From Bacillota bacterium (lineage in GTDB: Bacteria > Bacillota > Clostridia > Tissierellales > Sedimentibacteraceae): 61,805 bases of DNA. The first letter of the stretch is position 1; every line of letters begins with the position of its first letter. The stretch spans positions 1 to 61,805 of the forward strand of contig JAEXUD010000025.1 in the NCBI GenBank assembly GCA_023453025.1, given 5' to 3'. The notes beneath the pieces were generated by a model. That model did not search any database and had not been told where the DNA came from. It saw only the letters and a list, made by a program, of their open reading frames with translations. This document shows positions 52,272 through 61,722 of this stretch, piece by piece. The position numbers and the translations under genes were made by a program.

Positions 52272-54362
52272 CTACACGCTGAACAAAAGTTCACCGTATG
52301 TTGGGTATGGCCAATATTTTTTTGCGGTATTTGTTTCAAGTTCATCAATAACTGCTCTTAATTCCTGCATTGCAATAAAAACGTTGTTTCTGCTGAATGT
52401 GGCACGTTCTTCAATATTATTGCAGTTCTTTATCTCAAGAAGTTTATCTTCCAATACCTCAGCCTTATTGTACAGCGAGCATGTCAGCAATGACAACTTT
52501 GTTACCAATTTCCTCTCTGCTGCACAGTCTGCATCAGGCACAAACATTTTTGCAGAATTTGCAGTATCACTTAATACTTTAATATATGCTGCAACTGAAG
52601 GAATTATTTCTTTTTTTACAATATCTATATAAGAAAGGGCTTCAATGGATATTTCTTTACAGTATTCATCAAGTACAATTTCTGTTCTTGAATACATTTC
52701 TTTGCTTGATAATATATTGAATTTTTCAAATAATTTAACATTCTTCTCCAGCATGAAATAAGGCAGTGCTTCCGGTGTGGATTTTAAATTCAACAAACCT
52801 CTCTTTTCTGATTCTGCAACCCATTCATCTGTATAATTATTTCCGTTAAATATTATCCTCTTATGATTTTTTATGGTTTCCTTAAGCAAGTCATTTAATG
52901 CTTCATTAAAGTTATCTGCCTTTTCAAGTAAATCAGCAAATTGAGAAAGTTCTTCTGCAACAATAGTATTAAGCACCATGTTAGGCCCTGCAATTGAAAG
53001 CCTTGAACCAACCATTCTGAATTCAAATTTGTTTCCTGTAAACGCAAATGGTGAAGTACGGTTTCTGTCTGTTGTATCCTTAGGAAATATAGGAATAGCA
53101 TCTACCCCGACTGCCATCTCTCTGCTATACTTTTTGTCGTATACGCTGCCTCCTTCAATTGATTCAAGAACGGCTGTAAGCTCATCTCCTAAAAATATTG
53201 AAATAATTGCCGGCGGAGCTTCGTTTCCTCCAAGTCTGTGGTCGTTGCCTGCAGTTGAAACGGATACCTTGAGCAAATCCTGATATTCATCAACTGCTTT
53301 AATAACTGCACAAAGGAACAATAAGAATCTTGCGTTTTCACGAGGCGAGCTTCCCGGCTCCAGCAAATTGGAACCATCATTAGTAGAAATTGACCAGTTA
53401 TTGTGCTTTCCGCTTCCATTTATTCCTGCAAATGGTTTTTCATGTAACAGACATGTCAATCCATGCTTTGATGCTACTCTTTTCATCAATTCCATAGTCA
53501 GCTGATTGTGATCGCAGGCAATATTGGTATTAGTAAATATGGGAGCAAGCTCATGCTGAGACGGTGCAACCTCATTATGCTCTGTCTTTGCCAATATACC
53601 AAGCTTCCATAGCTCTTCATTTAAATCATTCATAAATTCAGCAACTCTAGGCTTAATTGCTCCGAAATAATGATCCTCCAGTTCCTGTCCTTTTGGCGGT
53701 TTTGCTCCAAACAATGTTCTTCCTGTATACACCAAATCCTTTCTCTTATTAAACAGCTCCGAATCAATTAAAAAGTACTCCTGCTCAGGACCTACAGTAG
53801 TTATAACCCTCTTTGTATCTGTGTCTCCAAATAATTTCAATATTCTTAATGCCTGAACATTCAATGCTTCCATTGACCTTAACAGAGGTGTCTTTTTGTC
53901 AAGAACTTCACCTCCGTATGAACAAAATGCAGTCGGTATACATAAAACCTTATTTTTTATAAATGCATTAGAAGTCGGATCCCATGCAGTATAGCCTCTG
54001 GCTTCAAAAGTTGAACGCAGTCCGCCTGAAGGAAAGCTTGAAGCATCCGGTTCACCTTTAATTAATTCCTTGCCTGAAAACTCCATTATAACCTTGCCGT
54101 CAACAGTTGCTGAAATAAAGCTGTCATGCTTTTCTGCCGTAATGCCTGTCATTGGCTGAAACCAATGTGTGAAATGAGTTGCGCCCTTTTCAACAGCCCA
54201 ATCCTTCATCGCATTTGCCACTACATTTGCAACATTCAAATCTAAACTATCACCGTTTTGCATTGTCTTTCTCAATGCTTTATATGTTTCCTTCGGCAGT
54301 CTTTCTTTCATAACTTCATCATTGAAAACCATGCTTCCGAATATTTCTGATATATAACTCAT
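52272..54362 (-). CDS. glnN: Glutamine synthetase type III
   Basis: This 696-residue enzyme makes glutamine from glutamate, ammonia and ATP. Length and the segments CIPTAFCSYGGEVLDKKTPLLRSMEAL, HEVAPSQHELAPIF-type (EHNEVAPSQHELAP), EKPFAGINGSGKHNNWS and GNDHRLGGNEAPPAI identify GSIII, a dodecamer in other bacteria. The ATG at 54362 follows GGAGGT; four further codons lie upstream in frame. Its leader has a strong promoter and a terminator-like hairpin just before the ribosome site, so it is probably regulated by attenuation. Confidence 0.96.
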   Translation of the reverse strand: MSYISEIFGSMVFNDEVMKERLPKETYKALRKTMQNGDSLDLNVANVVANAMKDWAVEKGATHFTHWFQPMTGITAEKHDSFISATVDGKVIMEFSGKELIKGEPDASSFPSGGLRSTFEARGYTAWDPTSNAFIKNKVLCIPTAFCSYGGEVLDKKTPLLRSMEALNVQALRILKLFGDTDTKRVITTVGPEQEYFLIDSELFNKRKDLVYTGRTLFGAKPPKGQELEDHYFGAIKPRVAEFMNDLNEELWKLGILAKTEHNEVAPSQHELAPIFTNTNIACDHNQLTMELMKRVASKHGLTCLLHEKPFAGINGSGKHNNWSISTNDGSNLLEPGSSPRENARFLLFLCAVIKAVDEYQDLLKVSVSTAGNDHRLGGNEAPPAIISIFLGDELTAVLESIEGGSVYDKKYSREMAVGVDAIPIFPKDTTDRNRTSPFAFTGNKFEFRMVGSRLSIAGPNMVLNTIVAEELSQFADLLEKADNFNEALNDLLKETIKNHKRIIFNGNNYTDEWVAESEKRGLLNLKSTPEALPYFMLEKNVKLFEKFNILSSKEMYSRTEIVLDEYCKEISIEALSYIDIVKKEIIPSVAAYIKVLSDTANSAKMFVPDADCAAERKLVTKLSLLTCSLYNKAEVLEDKLLEIKNCNNIEERATFSRNNVFIAMQELRAVIDELETNTAKKYWPYPTYGELLFSV

Positions 54363-54380
54363 AACGACCTCCAAAATTGC

Positions 54381-54427
54381 AAAAAAGCGCCGTAGGTAAA
54401 AAACCTACAGCGCCTTTGCTGTTTTAT
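54381..54427 (-). promoter_or_regulatory. Candidate attenuator in the glnN leader
   Basis: Reading on the minus strand, GGCGCTGTAGGT and ACCTACGGCGCT form a 12-bp stem (two G-U pairs) around a T5 loop, followed by T6, a textbook terminator between the promoter and the ribosome site. The 5' arm can instead pair upstream as ACAGC-AAAGGC-GCTGT (54407-54422), with a six-base loop bearing A at position 1 and G at position 4. That is the signature of ANTAR-protein antitermination hairpins. The two folds exclude each other. Confidence 0.7.
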
Positions 54428-54433
54428 GTAAGA

Positions 54434-54462
54434 ATTATATACGGCAAAACAAGTATTGTCAA
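54434..54462 (-). promoter_or_regulatory. Consensus sigma-A promoter of glnN
   Basis: TTGACA and TATAAT on the minus strand match the consensus exactly with 17 bases between. Transcription should begin near 54427, so the leader is about 65 bases and consists almost entirely of the attenuator hairpins. The stretch 54463-54611 holds nothing else clear. Confidence 0.88.
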
Positions 54463-54611
54463 TAAGAAATTTTCATAAATATTTTCAAAACTTATGCAGA
54501 ACAAACAATCACTACTGTCTTCTTTATTTACACATTGCTTGATATTCTATTTCATCTGCATCGCTTCATCAACTCTGTTAATCACTTTTAGCAATTTGTC
54601 TAATCCTATTA

Positions 54612-56495
54612 TTATTTTGCAATTAAAAAATCTATAAAAAGTTTTGCGATACTTGGATCAAATTGCGTTCCTTCATTCTTTTTAAGCTCACAAATAGCAT
54701 CTCTACTGCTCATAGCATTTCTGTATACCCTGTCATTTGTCATGGCATCATATGCATCAGCAACCGAAAGAATACGGCAAGGGAGGGGAATTTCCATTCC
54801 TTTCAACCCTCGCGGATATCCCTTTCCGTCCCATCGCTCATGGTGTGACAATATCAAATCCGCCACAACCGCAAGTTCCGGCGTTGCCTGAGCAATACGA
54901 TAACCAATTTCGGGATGATGCTTCATCTCATCCCATTCCGCAGGAGTAAGCGAACCCGACTTTTGCAAAATATTCGGGTTGATACTAACCTTTCCTATAT
55001 CATGCAGAAGAGCAAGTAAGGAAAGCTCATCCATCTCCTTGGAAGAAAGCTGAAGCTCTCTTCCTATGGAATGACAGTATGCTTCAATCCGTTTTGAATG
55101 TTCCTCTGTTTCGTTACTTTTTTCATAAAGAGTAGCAAGCAATGTGCTGATAATAGCATTCCTATAGCTCTTTCCATCCAGCAGCTTTTGCTGATACATA
55201 TATTTTTCGGCTTGTTGAATTGCATGCTGGATACTTTTTTCTTCCGTACACTTACATGCACATCCAAGGGACAAACTAAGAGACAAACTACTTCCTTCTA
55301 TTGCAATATGGGCATCCTTAATTCTTTGTATAACTTCTTCTGCCGATTCAAGTGGCGTCCGTGGCATGATAATAACGAATTCGTCTCCACCATATCGGGC
55401 AATCACATCCTTCTCTTCGCAACAATTATGCATCAGTTTGGCTACATTTTTTAGCAATGCATCTCCGGTTTTATGTCCGAATACGTCATTCGTTATTTTA
55501 AGTCCATTGACATCTGCCATAATAACAGAAATCGGTAAATACTCCATTCTATTCATATGAATTATTTTTTCCTCAACGTAATGTCTGTTATACAACCCGG
55601 TTAAAGCATCGTGATAGCTTAAGAATTTTATTTGCCTGTGATGTTCTTTTTCGTCACTGACATCGCGAAATACCATTACAACACCAAATGTACGTCCGTC
55701 TTCGGCTTTAATTGGCGCGGCACTGTCCGCAATTGATATATTCCTATGTCGTGTTACCAACTCGGTATGATTTGCAAGACCCACGATTAACCCTGACTCC
55801 AGAACCCTTTGTATAGGATTTTCCACTATATGGCCCGTATCCTCATTTTGCAGAATAAACACATTAGCAAACGGTCTGCCAATCGCCGACCCGTTATCCC
55901 AGCCCGTCAAGTTTTCCGCTACGCTGTTCATACTGGTGATTATGCCCTTATTATCCGTTGTGACTACACCATCTCCGATGGAATTCAATGTCGTCCTGAG
56001 AAGTTCTTTTTCCTGCAGCAGCTCTTTCCGGTATCTCTCCTTATCGGTTACGTCAAAAAGTATAACATAAAGTAGCTTGCGCTCCCCTTCCATGATGACG
56101 GAAGCATAAGCATCCAAAAGTCGTATTTTACCGCTTTTGAGACGATATGGAGCGGCAGAAAACAGGATGACCTCGGTTAATTCAGCTCGATATTTTTCGG
56201 CCGCTATTTCGGCAGGAAGAAGATTGAATTCCTGTGCTTTATGACCCAACATTTCCTCTCTTGTATGTCCGAAATAGTTTAATATGGCCGGGTTAACATC
56301 CATTATCTCCCTTGTTGCAGCATCTACAACCAGCATTAAGGCACTGTGCTGATTAAACATCGCTTTAAAACGACGTTCATATGCACGATTGCGCTGCTGT
56401 TCTTCTTCAATTTTCTTTCTGTTGAAAAAAAACATCATTAATACAACGACGATTACTGCCGCTGCCGGCACAATTATATTTATTATGTCTGCCAT
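54612..56495 (-). CDS. Membrane PAS-PAS-GGDEF-HD-GYP cyclic-di-GMP protein
   Basis: This 627-residue protein has an N-terminal membrane helix (IIVPAAAVIVVVLMMFFF), a PAS domain (about 40-155), a second PAS (about 160-285), a GGDEF domain (about 290-445; IARYGGDEF intact) and an HD-GYP domain (about 450-625; LLHDIGKVSINPNIL, HHERWDGKGYPRGLKG). It may both make and break cyclic di-GMP. The inhibition-site position reads EEKD, so RxxD is not conserved. It is the third gene of a CheW-chemoreceptor operon, 37 bases after the receptor. Confidence 0.92.
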   Translation of the reverse strand: MADIINIIVPAAAVIVVVLMMFFFNRKKIEEEQQRNRAYERRFKAMFNQHSALMLVVDAATREIMDVNPAILNYFGHTREEMLGHKAQEFNLLPAEIAAEKYRAELTEVILFSAAPYRLKSGKIRLLDAYASVIMEGERKLLYVILFDVTDKERYRKELLQEKELLRTTLNSIGDGVVTTDNKGIITSMNSVAENLTGWDNGSAIGRPFANVFILQNEDTGHIVENPIQRVLESGLIVGLANHTELVTRHRNISIADSAAPIKAEDGRTFGVVMVFRDVSDEKEHHRQIKFLSYHDALTGLYNRHYVEEKIIHMNRMEYLPISVIMADVNGLKITNDVFGHKTGDALLKNVAKLMHNCCEEKDVIARYGGDEFVIIMPRTPLESAEEVIQRIKDAHIAIEGSSLSLSLSLGCACKCTEEKSIQHAIQQAEKYMYQQKLLDGKSYRNAIISTLLATLYEKSNETEEHSKRIEAYCHSIGRELQLSSKEMDELSLLALLHDIGKVSINPNILQKSGSLTPAEWDEMKHHPEIGYRIAQATPELAVVADLILSHHERWDGKGYPRGLKGMEIPLPCRILSVADAYDAMTNDRVYRNAMSSRDAICELKKNEGTQFDPSIAKLFIDFLIAK

Positions 56496-56532
56496 ATTAA
56501 CACCCCCATCAACATATAATTACATAATTTAC

Positions 56533-58278
56533 CTAGATGTCTGCTTGAGCTGTTTCCTCGTATAGTTTAAATTTACTGACTTCCTCTCGCAGCGCAACAG
56601 CTTGTGCCGACATTTCTTCGCTTGTAGCTGAATTTTCTTCCGCTGTAGCAGCATTTGTCTGCACAACATCAGAAACTTGATCAATTCCTTGTTTAATTTG
56701 TTCAATTGCTTTGGTTTGTTCATAAGATGCCTGTTCAATTTTAGCAAAACTTTCAGTAACTTTGAGAGCACTTTTACCTACATCCTGCAAAACCTGCGCT
56801 GTTTGTAAGGCTATCTGTGTTCCTTTAGATACAGTATCAACGGAATTGTGGATTAAATCCGAAGTCTGTTTGGCGGCCTCTGCAGATTTCGCAGCCAAAT
56901 TTCGCACTTCATCCGCCACAACTGCAAAGCCCTTGCCGGCAGTTCCTGCACGTGCCGCTTCAATTGCGGCATTTAACGCAAGTATATTTGTCTGGAACGC
57001 AATATCCTCAATTACCTTTGTAATATTGGCAATCTGATTTGATGCAGAGCCGATTTTCTCCATAGCTCCTGTGAGCTGCTTCATATGCTCATTTCCTGCA
57101 TTTACTCCTGCACCTGCCTCATCGATGTAACGTGAAGCAAATTTGACGTTAGAAGAGTTTTTTGCTGCCTGTTCTGCAATTTGTGTAACAGAAGCATTCA
57201 GCTCCTGAACAGAGGATGCCTGTTCAGTAGAACCTGCTGCAAGCTCCTGCGCTCCGCCGGAAACCTGAGCAGCTCCAACGCTGACCTGTTCTGCTGCACT
57301 GTTAATAATTTGCATTGTATTGTTCAAAGTAGAAACGGTATTTTCGATTGTTTTCTTAAGGACTGCAAAATCACCAGGATAAACCAAATCAACTTGAATT
57401 CTGAGATCCCCATTCGAAATTTTTGTAAACTTCTCAATAACATCTCCAAGTATAGTGCTTTGTAACTCATTGGTATCCTGAATAAGTTTTGCCATCTGTC
57501 CAAGTTCATCACGACTTTCATATTTAATTTCTGCTCTCATGTTTCCCTTGGATATTTCGCGGTAGGTGCTCACAATTTCATTAACCGGAGTTAAGATTGA
57601 CTTTCTGATAGCTAGCACTACAATAATTGTAATAAAAACCGATACAGTTATACATACAATCAACATAACCCATGCAAAAGCCGAAGAGGCATCAGCATCT
57701 TCACTTTGTTGTGCGGCATTTTCTTTGGCATTTGTTGAAAATCCAAGTAAAATTTCCATTGCCTTATCAATTCTTGGTTTGTATTCATTTTCATATAAAT
57801 TAAGTGCCCTTTTGAGATTTGCATCGGAACGATTAAGCACCAATTCGCTGATTTCAGCTCTTTCAGCTGCGGCTTCATTTATAATTGTTTTTAATTTATC
57901 AATATCCAAATCTCTGTCATTATTACGTTGGTTGTTTTTATATGCTTCCAGTTCGCTTACAATTATGCTGCCATAATTACCTGCTTTTTCCAATGATATT
58001 TTGGACGACTGAGCGTCATCCGTTATTATTGCTTCAAGCAAATCGTGTAAAGTTTGCTGCATGCTTACCTGCATGCTTCGTATATTCTCTGAATTAGGAA
58101 CGGTGTATTTCCCGTACAAACCAATTTGCTGACTAATATTATTAATGTTGTACAGTGACAGCACTGCTGACAATACCAATAAAACAAGTATAATACCAAA
58201 CCCAAAGCTTAATTTTTTGCTGACAGTCATGTTTTTTATAAAGCTGCCTTTTTTCTCTTTTGTTTTGCCAATATTCAT
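56533..58278 (-). CDS. Methyl-accepting chemotaxis protein
   Basis: This 581-residue receptor has membrane helices at about 22-44 and 200-224, a four-helix-bundle ligand domain between them, a HAMP domain (PVNEIVSTYREISKGNMRAEIKYESRDELGQMAK), and a long signalling coiled coil. The conserved tip that binds CheW and CheA is DIAFQTNILALNAAIEAARAG followed by GKGFAVVADEVRNLA. AGGTGGAGGA precedes the start. It lies 39 bases after cheW. The ligand is unknown. Confidence 0.95.
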   Translation of the reverse strand: MNIGKTKEKKGSFIKNMTVSKKLSFGFGIILVLLVLSAVLSLYNINNISQQIGLYGKYTVPNSENIRSMQVSMQQTLHDLLEAIITDDAQSSKISLEKAGNYGSIIVSELEAYKNNQRNNDRDLDIDKLKTIINEAAAERAEISELVLNRSDANLKRALNLYENEYKPRIDKAMEILLGFSTNAKENAAQQSEDADASSAFAWVMLIVCITVSVFITIIVVLAIRKSILTPVNEIVSTYREISKGNMRAEIKYESRDELGQMAKLIQDTNELQSTILGDVIEKFTKISNGDLRIQVDLVYPGDFAVLKKTIENTVSTLNNTMQIINSAAEQVSVGAAQVSGGAQELAAGSTEQASSVQELNASVTQIAEQAAKNSSNVKFASRYIDEAGAGVNAGNEHMKQLTGAMEKIGSASNQIANITKVIEDIAFQTNILALNAAIEAARAGTAGKGFAVVADEVRNLAAKSAEAAKQTSDLIHNSVDTVSKGTQIALQTAQVLQDVGKSALKVTESFAKIEQASYEQTKAIEQIKQGIDQVSDVVQTNAATAEENSATSEEMSAQAVALREEVSKFKLYEETAQADI

Positions 58279-58317
58279 AAGATTTCCTCCACCTTAAAAT
58301 TTAATATTTCGACATTT

Positions 58318-58803
58318 CTATATCCCCAGGCGAATCAATTCATCGTCATTCAAAAGCCTTTTACAATCAAGAATAAGCTTGACACTACCCTCGGACTTGC
58401 CAATACCTTTTATATATCCATGACCTCCATGATTAATATTCGGGGGAAGTACAATCTCTTCATCCTTAATAATTATTACTTCTGAAACACCGTCGACAAC
58501 CAAACCAAGAGCAATATCATTTGTATCAAGTACTATAATGCAGGTTTTGCCGTCATATTCTCTGACAGCCCTTTTAAAGCGCATACGTGCGTCCATAACA
58601 GGTATAATTTTACCGCGAAGATTTGTAACGCCTTTTACATATTCCGGCATTTCAGGCATCCCTGTAATGGGCTGAACCCCTATTATTTCGGTAATATACC
58701 GTATCTCAATACCATAGAGCTCGTTTTCCATAGTAAAGATAAGATATTTTCCTCTCAAGGTATCCTCGTTTTCTGTCAGGTTTAACATATTTGTTTCTGC
58801 CAT
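58318..58803 (-). CDS. cheW: Chemotaxis coupling protein CheW
   Basis: This 161-residue SH3-like CheW-domain protein has the typical segments YLIFTMENELYGIEIRYITEIIG, MPEYVKGVTNLRGKIIPVMDAR and ALGLVVDGVSEVI. It links receptors to the CheA kinase. No cheA is in the window, so it and the downstream receptor either join a central chemotaxis array or form a small dedicated pathway with the GGDEF/HD-GYP protein. AAAGGAGGG precedes the start. Confidence 0.94.
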   Translation of the reverse strand: MAETNMLNLTENEDTLRGKYLIFTMENELYGIEIRYITEIIGVQPITGMPEMPEYVKGVTNLRGKIIPVMDARMRFKRAVREYDGKTCIIVLDTNDIALGLVVDGVSEVIIIKDEEIVLPPNINHGGHGYIKGIGKSEGSVKLILDCKRLLNDDELIRLGI

Positions 58804-58965
58804 TGAGCACCCTCCTTTAATTTTTCATATTTACTATTTTTAAGGCATAGTATGCAGGTAATAAAATAAAATCTCGTGTGCTCCATGCCTTTTATAACGA
58901 ATTGCCGAATACTATATAAATAATGTGTGTATTATTTATTAGATATAAATATAAATCCATATGCA

Positions 58966-59002
58966 AAATATCTGCCATAATATAACAATACAGCAGATAT
59001 TT
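58966..59002 (-). terminator. Candidate terminator of the MalT-like regulator gene
   Basis: AAATATCTGC and GCAGATATTT pair over 10 bases around a 17-base loop, about 40 bases past the stop. The T-run that follows is short, so it is only a candidate. The remaining 58804-59043 sequence is AT-rich with no other clear feature. Confidence 0.5.
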
Positions 59003-59043
59003 TTAAATTCATACCTCAATATGTGGTAAATCGACATTTTTCG

Positions 59044-61557
59044 TCAAAATTCTTTTAATTTCAACTCGGATCTTGAATGAACATCAAGCTTGCTATATAC
59101 ATTTCTGAGTGTGGACCTGACAGTCATTTCAGAAATATAAAGCTTATCAGCAATTTCCTTGGAGCTTAAGCGTTCTTTTGCCAGTAAGGCAATTTCCCGT
59201 TCTCTCGGTGTCAGAGGAGATTTATCATGAGCGATTGCCTTTCTTATAATACTCACACCTCTTTTCTGACGCTTGCAGAGTTCCGTTAACTTGATGTAGC
59301 TATTTTTTTCACCTTGTATTTTAACACCGTCATAAAAACTAGTGCTCAACTCAGGAAGAAAATCCGACATGCATTCATGTTGAGCAAAAGGAAGATAAAT
59401 TTGATCCGGCAGTGCTATGTTAAGTGCCTCTTTCAGATACTCCTGTGCCTCAAGATATCTCCCATTATTTCGTTTTGCTATGGCAAAGAAAATAAGCTGG
59501 TATACCTTAGGCATCACATATTTAATATTTCCCGTGATATTATCGGACATATTCAAGGCATGCTCACATATAGCGTAAAATTCGTTATATCTTTTTTCCC
59601 TGATGAGGAGCCACATATGAAGTAATTGCGCTTGAGGAACAACAGGAGCATATACTGTTTTTTTTATACTCTCCATATCATAAAACCAAGGAGAAACATA
59701 CTCCTCAACATCCAACACAAAGCTTATGATTGATATGCAATGCTCTACCATTCGTAGTATATAAAGCTTGGAGTTTTTAGCAGAATAGCTTTTAATTCTT
59801 TTTATTGTGCTGAAATAAGCCTCCACATCCCCTCGCAAGATTGCAATTTGGGCAAGAATCAGCTCTATGCAAAGACAAATATCTGTTCGTTTATAGCTGC
59901 GGGCATCCTGGAGAGCTTTATAGCATAAAATTTCAGCCTCATTATCCTCACCTTTCATGAGCATTATTTCCGCCTGCATCGTATAAGGAACACCAGTACT
60001 ATGACTTCGGATAGAACTTCGATATAAGAATCTTTCTTCATCAATTTGCAACGATATGTCCTTTAGCTTACCTGCTTCGCTCCAAAGCATATTCAGTACG
60101 GAAACACTGCCAAATAACCCGGGTATACTCACCTTGTTCATATCAACGGGTGTACCCAAAAGCTCTCGATATTTATTTCGACCTTCTTCCATTTCAGTAA
60201 TATCATTAAATTTCCCCAATATCTCTAAAAGGGCATATTCGTGCTTTAATCTCATCAGTTGTTCCTGACTGTAACCTACCTCGTTTTGAATTACGTAAAA
60301 TAAAAGCTTGCAAAGCTTTCTATACTCATCATAGTATCCTTCCATTAGGGTCATATGTCCAAATACTGTCATGGTAAAAGGATGTCTGCATAATATTTCA
60401 TTTGGGCACTCCCTAATTAACATCGCACAAAATTCCGAATAAAGCTTTTCTTTTTGCTCTTCTAAATACTCCAGTGTAAAAGGCAAAGATAGAATTGCAT
60501 CAAAATCTCGGACTTTATAATAAAATTCTGACGAAATACAATATTGTGAATCAGCAGCACAAGCCTCTCCTGCTTTCAGATATATACGATTTTGATAATC
60601 ATTAGATGTCTGATTATAAAAACGACTTCTGAGATAATCCCGTAAAATACCGTGAAGACTGTATAGAAGCTTATCCGGCATGTATTTTATGAAATCATTA
60701 TTTTTTAATAACTTGCGGATTTTATTTGGTAAAATTTTTTTGTTCATCATGACTATAGCCTGACGTATCGTAAAGCTATCCAGTACCGAAACCGACAGTA
60801 AAAGCTCTTTTTCCTCCGAATCAAGACGATCCCAAATAGCATGTTCCACCAGATGCTCAATATCTGCGTCAAGTATAAGCGAACCTGTTTTCATAAAACT
60901 GATCATTTGTAAATGGATAGCCGCAACCCATCCTTTTGTTCTCATAAATACCGTTTCCGCTTCATACTCTGTAAGTCTGATGCTCTTCATGCGAAATAAT
61001 TTTTTTATACCTTTCCTATCAAACAAGAAGGCATATGAGTCAATAGCATGTATATTGTCGTTACAAATTGAAATTTGTTGTCTGTCCTCTAGATGCTGAG
61101 TAATAAATATAATATGCAAGACAGGATTCTCATGCATAGAAAAAGCAACAACTAACTCACGAGAAATTTCCAAGTCCGCAAGCTGGTAATTATCGATTAC
61201 AATATAGGCCTCATTATGACAGCGTATGTTCCTGAGACAGGATATTAAGTGAAACAATGTATCCATGGTAGGTATCTTCAGGTTTTTCAGATCATCCGCA
61301 GTTTTGTCATCTAAGTTGGAAAACAGCTCGCAAGCACCCTTCCAAAACATAGAAGGCGACTCGCCTAAACAAGTATACCAATATTCATACGCACCATCAG
61401 GCAGGTTTTCTTTTAAATATTCTCTTACTGCAGTTGTTTTTCCAAAACCAGACGGTGCCGCAATAACGGTCAAAGGATGCTGTGATATCTGAGCAAGCTG
61501 CTTTTTAAGCCTGTCCGAAAAATAATATTTTTGCCGTTTGTCTGATTTTTTGTGCAT
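59044..61557 (-). CDS. MalT/LuxR-type ATP-dependent transcriptional regulator
   Basis: This 837-residue regulator has an N-terminal STAND ATPase (Walker A APSGFGKTTAVREYL near residue 35; the YIVIDNYQLADLE region is Walker B-like), a winged-helix and long TPR-like helical middle part, and a C-terminal LuxR helix-turn-helix (about 772-832; LTPREREIALLAKERLSSKEIADKLYISEMTVRSTLRNVYSKL). MalT-class activators bind an inducer and oligomerise with ATP. No target is obvious; the cheW operon downstream is on the same strand and is the nearest candidate. Confidence 0.9.
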   Translation of the reverse strand: MHKKSDKRQKYYFSDRLKKQLAQISQHPLTVIAAPSGFGKTTAVREYLKENLPDGAYEYWYTCLGESPSMFWKGACELFSNLDDKTADDLKNLKIPTMDTLFHLISCLRNIRCHNEAYIVIDNYQLADLEISRELVVAFSMHENPVLHIIFITQHLEDRQQISICNDNIHAIDSYAFLFDRKGIKKLFRMKSIRLTEYEAETVFMRTKGWVAAIHLQMISFMKTGSLILDADIEHLVEHAIWDRLDSEEKELLLSVSVLDSFTIRQAIVMMNKKILPNKIRKLLKNNDFIKYMPDKLLYSLHGILRDYLRSRFYNQTSNDYQNRIYLKAGEACAADSQYCISSEFYYKVRDFDAILSLPFTLEYLEEQKEKLYSEFCAMLIRECPNEILCRHPFTMTVFGHMTLMEGYYDEYRKLCKLLFYVIQNEVGYSQEQLMRLKHEYALLEILGKFNDITEMEEGRNKYRELLGTPVDMNKVSIPGLFGSVSVLNMLWSEAGKLKDISLQIDEERFLYRSSIRSHSTGVPYTMQAEIMLMKGEDNEAEILCYKALQDARSYKRTDICLCIELILAQIAILRGDVEAYFSTIKRIKSYSAKNSKLYILRMVEHCISIISFVLDVEEYVSPWFYDMESIKKTVYAPVVPQAQLLHMWLLIREKRYNEFYAICEHALNMSDNITGNIKYVMPKVYQLIFFAIAKRNNGRYLEAQEYLKEALNIALPDQIYLPFAQHECMSDFLPELSTSFYDGVKIQGEKNSYIKLTELCKRQKRGVSIIRKAIAHDKSPLTPREREIALLAKERLSSKEIADKLYISEMTVRSTLRNVYSKLDVHSRSELKLKEF

Positions 61558-61634
61558 TGAATTCCTCCATTTCTATAGAAAATTACCTGTTTAAAATTTC
61601 AATATCTTAATCAGATTATCTTTTTACTAAAAAT

Positions 61635-61691
61635 AAGTTTACCTTATTATAAATAATAAGTCCAGCTTTTTGTATATTATAAGATAAACTT
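61635..61691. promoter_or_regulatory. Inverted-repeat operator pair between divergent regulators
   Basis: AAGTTTACCTTAT (61635-61647) and ATAAGATAAACTT (61679-61691) are inverted copies of a 13-base site with one mismatch. They lie upstream of the XRE regulator and could be its binding sites. Confidence 0.5.
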
Positions 61692-61722
61692 GTTAAAATA
61701 TATTAACAGGGAGGTACATAAA

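Noticed and set aside
54470..54495. CodY-like AATTTTCATAAATAT upstream of the glnN -35
   Set aside because: It has several mismatches to AATTTTCWGAAAATT in an AT-rich background and could easily occur by chance.
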